9,893 nucleotides of DNA from contig CAZMUZ010000133.1 in assembly GCA_964569315.1 (NCBI GenBank), positions 1 through 9,893 on the forward strand. The letters are read 5' to 3'. This DNA comes from CADEFF01 sp964569315 (GTDB lineage Bacteria > Pseudomonadota > Alphaproteobacteria > Dongiales > Dongiaceae). Numbering within the stretch: position 1 is the stretch's first letter; each line of letters starts with the position of its first letter. The position numbers and the translations under genes are program-made. Positions 4,840-9,893 of the stretch are shown here, one piece after another. The notes beneath the pieces are model-generated. The model saw nothing but the letters and a program-made list of their open reading frames with translations, searched no databases and was not told the DNA's origin.

Positions 4840-7326
4840 CTATGACCCGTTCCTCGCCAGTTCCGCCAATCGGCGAACCAGCAATACGCGATCGATCGGC
4901 TTCTGCAGCGTGGGGGTTTTCCGCAAATGCGCCGGGGCAAGGGTCGCGGAGTCGTAGCCGGTCGCGAACAGGACCTTGACGCCGCGGCCGATCAGCCGAT
5001 CGGCCAGCGCGAAGCTCATCTCGCCGGCCACATTGATATCCAGGACCGCCAACGAGAATTCCTCCCCGATCAATGACTGCGCCTGGGTCAGGGAGGATGC
5101 CGCGCCGGCGATCTCGGCGCCGGCCTCTTCCAATATGGAGCGCAGCTCCATCATGGCGAGAATCTCGTCTTCCACGATCAGAATGCGTTGACCCCGCAAC
5201 GGCTTCCCATTTTCGGGGGCGGTTCGGGCGGTCTCCTCGGCGCCTCCCGCCGGCGCGAACGCATGCGGTGCCGCGCTCTCGGCCCGCACCAGCTCGAAAA
5301 CGCAGGTTACCCCGGCCTCGGCGAAAGTCAGTTCTACCTTGGGCATCGCGCTTTGAATGAGTTGCGAGCCGAAACCGCGCCGCAGGGGTGGCTGCACCGG
5401 CGGGCCGCCGCTTTCTCGCCAAGCGAGCCTGACACGCTGCGAATTGTATGCGACCGCTTGCCAGGTCACTTCGACCCGGCCATTGGCAACGGAAAGCGCG
5501 CCGTATTTCGCGGCATTGGTGGCCAGCTCGTGGAGCCCAAGCGCCAGCCCGACGGCGTCCGAGGAACGCAGCGTGCAACCGCGGTCGCCGCGAAAGACGA
5601 TGGCATCGCGATAAGGCTGCAGCACATTTCCGAGCAGGTCGGCGAGATCGATGCCTTTCCAGTTTCCGCGCGTCAGCAGGCCGTGCGCCTGCGCCATCGC
5701 GGCGATCCGGCCGCGAAGCGCGCTTACCAGTGCTTCCTTGGTCGCCGTGTTGCGCGCCGTCAGCAACAGCATGGATTGCGCGCCCGCCAGCACATTGCGG
5801 ACGCGGTGATCGAGTTCGCCGATGAGCAACTGCTGCTGTTCGGCCGCCGCCTTTTGCTCGGTCACGTCCTGGCCGATGCCCAGGATCTTGAGCGGCGCCC
5901 CGTCCGTATCTCGAAGCACCGTAGTACGGCAGGCAACCCAACGCACCGACCCATCCGGACGGACGATGCGGTATTCCGGGGTGTAGTCGGCGCCATCCTG
6001 CAGGGCCGCGTTGAATTCCGCTTCGACCCGTGCCCGGTCCTCCGGATGGATACGCGAGGCCCACTCGGCGAACTTGACCGTGGTGCGTCCGGGCAAGCCG
6101 AAGATCTCGGCGATCGGCGCCGACCAGATCGCGCGGTCACGCTCGATGTCGTATTCCCAAGGTCCCAGCCCCGCGATACCGAGCGCCAGCCGGAGGCGAC
6201 TTTCGCTGTCGCGGAGCGCCTCCTCCATCCGGTGCGCTTGATGGAGCGAGCGCTGCGACGCCTCGAGCGCGGTCAGCCCGGTTTCCACCTGCTGGCGGAG
6301 TGCCGTTTGCGCGCGGCGCAGGCTTTCCTCGGTTCCCCTGCGCACTGCGACGTCCGCACTCAAAGCCAGGCTGAGGACCGCCGTGCTGACCACGAACATG
6401 GCGAGCAGCAGAAAGGAGTCGTTCAATGTCGCGCGAGCGAACGGCCCGGCGCCCTCCACCGTGCCCCAGACGGCAAAGGAGCACAGCACGAGGGCCGTCG
6501 TCGCCGTTGCGCGCTGGTCGAGACGCAGCGCCGCCCACATCAGGGGCACGATCAGCAGAAATCCCAGCGGGTCAGGCCGCGCGCTTTGTCCGATGAGCGG
6601 GCTGAAGACGGCCGCGCCCGCGACGCAGGAGACCAATAGCACCGCCGCCGTTTCGGCGAACTGGCCATGTTGCGGCGTCGCAGAACGGCTGCCGGCCCAA
6701 AGCACCAACACGGGCGTCAACACAAGCGCTGCCGCCAGATCGCCGAGCCACCAGGTCATCCACACCGATGCCATCTGGTCGACCTCGACATAGGCGGCGA
6801 GGTTCAAGCTGGCGACCCCGATGGTGGCGCTGAGCGGCGTGGCTGCCGCAAGGCAAATCAAGGCGAAGCGGGCGACCCTGGCGGGGGAATCGAAGGCCCT
6901 GGCGCCGCCGCACCAATGGCTCACGAGATAGCCGCCGAGCACGCTTTCCAGCGTGTTTCCGAGCGCGATGCCTGCCGAGGAATAGATCGAACCCGCTGTC
7001 GTCGCGTTCGCCAGCAGCGCCCCGAGGAAGATGGCCGGCGCCAACCGCTGACCGCGTAATATTACGACCGCCAGAGCGAATCCGGTGGCCGGCCAGATCG
7101 GGGTTGCGCTGGGGTGGATGGAGGCGAGCGCAAGGCCGCCCTTGGCAAGAAGAAAATAGGCGATCCCGACGAGGGCGAACTCGGCCACGAATCGCATACC
7201 GGCAGGTGCAGCCGGTAACGCCGGCTTGTCGAGATCGGCGGGCATGTCGTCGAGGTTTTTCAACGGGTGGGCCGGCGCCACGATCGCCTCCTGCGGCGAA
7301 GCGAGCGCGGGCCGCCAAGATTCCAT
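4840..7326 (-). CDS. MASE1-PAS-HWE hybrid sensor histidine kinase with C-terminal receiver
   Basis: This is a membrane signalling kinase of about 828 residues; numbering is from the ATG at 7326. Residues 44-324 are a MASE1 integral-membrane sensor with about eight hydrophobic helices, including HPSATPIWPATGFALAVV. A linker helix (about 328-375) leads to a PAS domain (about 380-490: GPWEYDI, HPEDRARVEAEF, YRIVRPDGSVRWV, GIGQDVTEQK). The HWE-type core has phospho-acceptor His507 in ELDHRVRN. The N-box HELATNAAKYGAL has His599 and Asn604, and the family-defining W-x-E is 636-638 (AWRES). The receiver (about 712-824) has acidic residues in VEDE, phospho-acceptor Asp763 in AVLDI, Thr789 and Lys809 in LQKPI. 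No DNA-binding output is fused, so it probably relays phosphate to another protein. The start is uncertain: ATG 7395 and TTG 7404 are in frame but lead through poorly coding sequence, ATG 7245 and 7197 are also possible, and no strong ribosome site marks any. Confidence 0.93.
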   Translation of the reverse strand: MESWRPALASPQEAIVAPAHPLKNLDDMPADLDKPALPAAPAGMRFVAEFALVGIAYFLLAKGGLALASIHPSATPIWPATGFALAVVILRGQRLAPAIFLGALLANATTAGSIYSSAGIALGNTLESVLGGYLVSHWCGGARAFDSPARVARFALICLAAATPLSATIGVASLNLAAYVEVDQMASVWMTWWLGDLAAALVLTPVLVLWAGSRSATPQHGQFAETAAVLLVSCVAGAAVFSPLIGQSARPDPLGFLLIVPLMWAALRLDQRATATTALVLCSFAVWGTVEGAGPFARATLNDSFLLLAMFVVSTAVLSLALSADVAVRRGTEESLRRAQTALRQQVETGLTALEASQRSLHQAHRMEEALRDSESRLRLALGIAGLGPWEYDIERDRAIWSAPIAEIFGLPGRTTVKFAEWASRIHPEDRARVEAEFNAALQDGADYTPEYRIVRPDGSVRWVACRTTVLRDTDGAPLKILGIGQDVTEQKAAAEQQQLLIGELDHRVRNVLAGAQSMLLLTARNTATKEALVSALRGRIAAMAQAHGLLTRGNWKGIDLADLLGNVLQPYRDAIVFRGDRGCTLRSSDAVGLALGLHELATNAAKYGALSVANGRVEVTWQAVAYNSQRVRLAWRESGGPPVQPPLRRGFGSQLIQSAMPKVELTFAEAGVTCVFELVRAESAAPHAFAPAGGAEETARTAPENGKPLRGQRILIVEDEILAMMELRSILEEAGAEIAGAASSLTQAQSLIGEEFSLAVLDINVAGEMSFALADRLIGRGVKVLFATGYDSATLAPAHLRKTPTLQKPIDRVLLVRRLAELARNGS

Positions 7327-7470
7327 GGTCTCGCGGCCCACCCCGACGCCGCAGCGAGCGTAGGATGCGGGTCGGTCGAAGTCGACTCTTCGCATCGGAC
7401 ACAAGGCGCCGAACTATCCGAGAAGGAGCCGCGTGGCGGACGCGGACCCGACCTGCGGGCCCGGGTCGAG

Positions 7471-7499
7471 CCGTTCCCTAAGGATCGATCCCCGTTCCC
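7471..7499. repeat. two CCGTTCCC repeats, 21-bp period, around a palindrome
   Basis: CCGTTCCC occurs at 7471-7478 and 7492-7499. The copies are 21 bp apart start to start, which is two helical turns, and flank the 10-bp palindrome GGATCGATCC (7482-7491). The position 5' of the kinase gene and on one face of the helix suggests an operator for a dimeric regulator, but chance cannot be excluded. Confidence 0.35.
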
Positions 7500-7507
7500 G
7501 CCGCCAG

Positions 7508-7521
7508 TGTGCGATTGCACA
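7508..7521. promoter_or_regulatory. small dyad TGTGC-N4-GCACA upstream of the kinase gene
   Basis: This is a perfect 5-bp inverted repeat with a 4-base spacer (GATT), in the only AT-richer patch of the intergenic region. It is a possible operator. The half-sites do not match the Crp (TGTGA) or FNR (TTGAT) consensus well enough to name a regulator. Confidence 0.25.
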
Positions 7522-7580
7522 TACAGATTCTGGAAATAACGCCTCGCAAACAATGCTGGCGCCGCTGCCCCCGGCTCGAC

Positions 7581-7608
7581 AAAACCCGCACAGCTTCCAA
7601 CCTGCGGG
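7581..7608 (-). terminator. candidate intrinsic terminator of the urease transcript
   Basis: On the minus strand CCCGCA (7608-7603) pairs with TGCGGG (7590-7585) across a 12-base loop and is followed by TTTT (7584-7581). It lies about 125 bases past the ureC stop and before the kinase gene. It would separate the two transcription units. The loop is long and the stem only six pairs. Confidence 0.45.
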
Positions 7609-7694
7609 CTCTTTCTTGCGGCCGCTCCTCGCTGCGCGCACCAGCGTCGTCTTGCATGCCCATCACATTCGGATGCGGGCGTCGAGGCGCGTGC

Positions 7695-7718
7695 CCACAA
7701 GCGGTCTCGTCCTTGTGG
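7695..7718 (-). terminator. hairpin just downstream of ureC
   Basis: CCACAAG (7695-7701) and CTTGTGG (7712-7718) make a perfect 7-bp inverted repeat with a 10-base loop, 13 bases after the ureC stop codon. No T-run follows on the minus strand. It may protect the mRNA 3' end or assist the second hairpin at 7585-7608 rather than terminate alone. Confidence 0.3.
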
Positions 7719-7731
7719 TGCGGCGTACCGA

Positions 7732-9441
7732 TCAGCGCAAAAAATACTTCTGCGCCAGAGAGAGCTCCGTCGCCGGCGCGCAAGTCGCAAGCTCGCCGTC
7801 GACGAATACGTCGAAGGTCTGCGGGTTCACGCGGATCGTCGGGCAGCGGTCGTTGTGCAGCATGTCGACCTTGCTGAGCCGGCGGGTGCCCGCGATGGGG
7901 AGGAGCGGCTTCTCGAGCTTGGCCTTGCCCGCGACATCGTGGTCGAGCGCCGAGCTATGCACGAAGGTGGCGCTACAGCTTTGCGGCGCCTTGCCATAGG
8001 CCCCCCACTGCGGCCGCGCGACTACCGGCTCGACCTCGTGCAGGCAAGCGGCGGCGTCGCCGGTCATCGCCCAGACGCAGTAGCCGGCCTTGAACACGGC
8101 CCGCGGCTTGACGCCGAAATGGGTGAAATCCCAGAGCACCATGTCGGCCATCTTGCCGGGCTCGAGCGACCCGACATAACGGTCGATGCCGAAGGTCCGC
8201 GCCGCGTTGATGGTGTATTTCGCGATGTAGCGCTTGATGCGCTCGTTGTCCGCCATGCGGGTGGTCTCCGAGGGCAGCCGTCCGCGCTGATCCCTCATCT
8301 TGCTCGCGAGCTGCCAGGTTCGCGTGATCACCTCGTTCACCCGCCCCATGCCCTGGCTGTCGGAGCCCAGCATGGAGATCGCGCCGATGTCGTGCAGCAC
8401 GTCCTCGGCCGAAATCGTCTGGCGCCGGATCCGACTTTGCGCATGCGCGACGTCCTCGGGAATGTCGGCGCGGAGGGCATGCCCTACCATGGTCATGTCG
8501 AGATGCTCGTCGAAGGTATTGACCGTGTAGGGGTTGGTCGGGTTGGTCGAGGAGGGCAGGCAGTTCGGCTCGCCGTTGCAGCGGATGATGTCGGGCGCAT
8601 GGCCGCCGCCGGCGCCCTCGGTGTGATACATGTGGATAGTGCGCCCGCCGATGGCGGCGCGCGTATCCTCGTAGAAACCGGATTCGTTGAGCGTGTCGGT
8701 GTGAAGCTGGACCTGGAAATCGAGCTCGTCCGCGACCGCAAGGCAGGCTTCGATAACGGCGGGCGGGGCGCCGAAATCCTCGTGGATCTTCACGCCGAGC
8801 ACGCCGCAATGCATGAGTTCGGCGATCGCAGCGGTCGTGTGCGAGCTGCCGCGCGCGAGGAAGCCGAAATTCATCGGGAACGCTTCGCAGGCACGCAGCA
8901 TCCGGGCGATGTCGGTCGGGCTGCCCTGATCGATCACGATGTACGGGTGGCTCATGCCGCCACCGATCAAGGTCGTGAGCCCCGTGGCAAGCCCATGATG
9001 GCATTGCTCGGCGCCGACGAAATGCACGTGAACGTCGATGCCGCCGGGCGTGACGATCTTGCCCTCGCCGGCTTCGACGGCTGTCGCGTTGCCGATCACG
9101 AGCCGGTCGTCGACGCCGTCCATGGTCGCCGGGTTGCCCGCCTTGCCGATGCCGACGATCTTGCCGTCCTTGACGCCGATATCGCCTTTGACGATGCCGA
9201 CGACCGGGTCGATCACCACCGCGTTCTGAATCAAAAAGTCGAGCGCACCGTCCCTGTTGGCGCGGGTCGAGATTGCCATGCCGTCGCGCAGCGTCTTGCC
9301 GCCGCCGGCCATGCACTCGTCGCCGTAGCGCGTGTGGTCGCGCTCGATCTCGGCCAGCAGGGAGGTATCGCCGAGCCGGATGCAGTCGCCCGTCGTGGGA
9401 CCGAACATCTCGGCATAGGCCTTCCGCGTCATGGTCACCAT
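7732..9441 (-). CDS. ureC: urease alpha subunit (divergent UreC)
   Basis: This is the catalytic subunit of urease (urea to ammonia and carbamate; cytosolic, dinuclear nickel), 569 residues and full length for the family. Nickel ligands are all present: His138 and His140 in DVHVHF, bridging carbamylated Lys218 in GVKIHED, His247 in LHTDTLNESGF, His273 in YHTEGAGGGHAPD and Asp361 in SDSQ. LPSSTNPT, DEHLDM and RIRRQTISAEDVLHD are also retained. Unlike Klebsiella UreC, the flap motif MVCHHL reads MVGHAL. Thus Gly320 replaces the flap cysteine, though catalytic His321 remains. SDSQAMGR reads SDSQGMGR (Gly364), HFICPQQ-type sequence reads HFVGAEQ, and the loop after GGG (163-179) is three residues shorter and unrelated. 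GGAGG nine bases before 9441 supports this start; an in-frame ATG lies at 9432. It sits 14 bp behind the fused gamma-beta gene and is surely cotranscribed with it. Urease is most likely, but another urea-like substrate is possible. Confidence 0.93.
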   Translation of the reverse strand: MVTMTRKAYAEMFGPTTGDCIRLGDTSLLAEIERDHTRYGDECMAGGGKTLRDGMAISTRANRDGALDFLIQNAVVIDPVVGIVKGDIGVKDGKIVGIGKAGNPATMDGVDDRLVIGNATAVEAGEGKIVTPGGIDVHVHFVGAEQCHHGLATGLTTLIGGGMSHPYIVIDQGSPTDIARMLRACEAFPMNFGFLARGSSHTTAAIAELMHCGVLGVKIHEDFGAPPAVIEACLAVADELDFQVQLHTDTLNESGFYEDTRAAIGGRTIHMYHTEGAGGGHAPDIIRCNGEPNCLPSSTNPTNPYTVNTFDEHLDMTMVGHALRADIPEDVAHAQSRIRRQTISAEDVLHDIGAISMLGSDSQGMGRVNEVITRTWQLASKMRDQRGRLPSETTRMADNERIKRYIAKYTINAARTFGIDRYVGSLEPGKMADMVLWDFTHFGVKPRAVFKAGYCVWAMTGDAAACLHEVEPVVARPQWGAYGKAPQSCSATFVHSSALDHDVAGKAKLEKPLLPIAGTRRLSKVDMLHNDRCPTIRVNPQTFDVFVDGELATCAPATELSLAQKYFLR

Positions 9442-9455
9442 CGTTGCGTTCCTCC

Positions 9456-9893
9456 TCAGGCGCCCTTGAAGCCGCGCGACCGGGCACGCTCCAGCGCTCG
9501 GGCCTTGGTTTCCTCGAGATGCACCGATCCGTTCGTCAAGGCGTTGAAGCCGCCGATTTCGCCCGTTCCGCCGAAGGCGACGAGCTCGACCTGTTTCGAT
9601 TCGCCCGGCTCGAAGCGAACCGCGGTGCCGGCCGGGCAGTCGAGACGCATGCCGAAGGCGGCGGCGCGATCGAAATCGAGCGCCCTGTTGGCCTCGAAGA
9701 AGTGGAAATGGCTGCCGACCTGGGCGCCGCGGTCGCCCGTATTGGTTACCGCCAGACGCGCCCGGCGGCGCCCGGCATTGAGCTCGATCTCGCCCGCAGG
9801 CGTCACAATTTCGCCCGGGATTCGCGTTACGCCGGCGCCGGGGGCGACAGTGCCCGGACGTATCGGGTCGTGCACGCTGATCATCTTCGTGCC
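9456..9893 (-). CDS. ureAB: urease gamma-beta fusion subunit, partial (3' part)
   Basis: Residues encoded from the window edge inward read GTKMISVHDPI and then the whole urease beta subunit. The beta part has GEIVTPAGEIELNAGR, NTGDRGAQVGSHFHFFEANRAL, FDRAAAFGMRLDCPAGTAVRFEPG and GFNAL, and ends in ALERARSRGFKGA. The first residues match the C-terminus of the gamma subunit (DG-S/T-KLVTVHNPI in Klebsiella UreA) and are in frame with beta without a stop. The gene therefore encodes a single gamma-beta chain, as in Helicobacter UreA and some other bacteria, and its 5' part lies outside the window. The ATG at 9884 is better read as an internal methionine than as a start: no ribosome site precedes it and the gamma tail runs through it. 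The chain is non-catalytic and packs around UreC. The stop (9456-9458) is followed at once by the ureC ribosome site, suggesting coupled translation. Confidence 0.88.
   Translation of the reverse strand, partial: GTKMISVHDPIRPGTVAPGAGVTRIPGEIVTPAGEIELNAGRRRARLAVTNTGDRGAQVGSHFHFFEANRALDFDRAAAFGMRLDCPAGTAVRFEPGESKQVELVAFGGTGEIGGFNALTNGSVHLEETKARALERARSRGFKGA

Larger units (their letters stand above)
7327..7731. other. intergenic region between ureC and the kinase gene
   Basis: This gap of about 400 bases holds no convincing gene. It contains two hairpins behind ureC (7695-7718 and 7585-7608, listed separately). An AT-richer patch at 7508-7560 could hold the kinase promoter, though no clean -35/-10 pair is visible. 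A perfect dyad TGTGC-N4-GCACA lies at 7508-7521, and a pair of CCGTTCCC direct repeats lies at 7471-7499. The bases just 5' of 7327 may be coding if the kinase starts further upstream. Confidence 0.6.

Noticed and set aside
5188..6639. Plus-strand open frame of 483 codons antisense to the kinase gene
   Set aside because: The product is Arg/Gln-rich without motifs, whereas the opposite strand encodes a complete PAS-HWE kinase.
7492..7560. EcfG-type (GGAAC-N16/17-GTT) or clean sigma-70 promoter for the kinase
   Set aside because: GGAAC occurs twice on the minus strand but without GTT at the required distance, and no convincing -35/-10 pair was found.
7973..9487. Minus-strand open frame of 504 codons within ureC
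   Set aside because: It is a shifted frame of ureC with a low-complexity Arg/His-rich product.
9882..9884. ATG at 9884 as the start of a stand-alone ureB
   Set aside because: The gamma-subunit tail is encoded in frame immediately upstream and through it, and there is no ribosome site.

Overview
This is a strongly G+C-rich bacterial window with high GC at third codon positions. It most likely comes from an alphaproteobacterium, perhaps Rhodospirillales-like or Rhizobiales-like. The grounds are a MASE1/PAS/HWE histidine kinase of a class abundant in that group, a perfect TTAA-N7-TTAA CtrA-type box in an otherwise TTAA-poor sequence, and the general gene complement. The genus cannot be fixed from the sequence alone. 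No transposase, integrase, CRISPR array or rRNA was seen.

Layout. At the left (49-2007, + strand) are a YfcG-type glutathione transferase/disulfide oxidoreductase and a PLP-dependent trans-sulfuration enzyme, both plausibly concerned with thiol and sulfur chemistry. They meet, tail to tail, a minus-strand C45-family (acyl-CoA:6-APA acyltransferase-like) protein (2020-3141), with a 9-bp GC hairpin at the junction. Upstream of that, on the same strand, is a 62-residue orphan protein (3274-3462). It has a terminator-like hairpin in its leader and is divergent from a 155-residue orphan protein (3688-4155). The CtrA-type box lies between these two. A small ORF with an ATGA overlap follows (4152-4352).

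In the middle is a tRNA-Ser(GCU) gene on the minus strand (4391-4484, CCA encoded), with a clear promoter (TTGACA, 17 bp, TAAACC). Next is a large minus-strand hybrid kinase (4840 to about 7326) with a MASE1 membrane sensor, PAS domain, HWE-type histidine kinase core and C-terminal receiver. A likely intrinsic terminator lies behind it.

At the right (7732-9893, minus strand) is a structural urease locus. It holds the 3' part of a gene that runs off the window edge and encodes a fused urease gamma-beta chain, followed 14 bp later by ureC. UreC keeps all five nickel-ligand positions (H138, H140, K218, H247, H273, D361; the lysine is the bridging carbamate). However, the flap cysteine of classical ureases is Gly320, the Ala of SDSQAMGR is Gly364, and the loop after GGG (163-179) is rewritten and three residues shorter than in Klebsiella UreC. 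This makes it a divergent urease-like enzyme whose substrate deserves testing. No urease accessory gene lies downstream, where the next gene is the kinase.

The urease locus is the most unusual content of the window. The second is the CtrA-box intergenic region between two small uncharacterised proteins.
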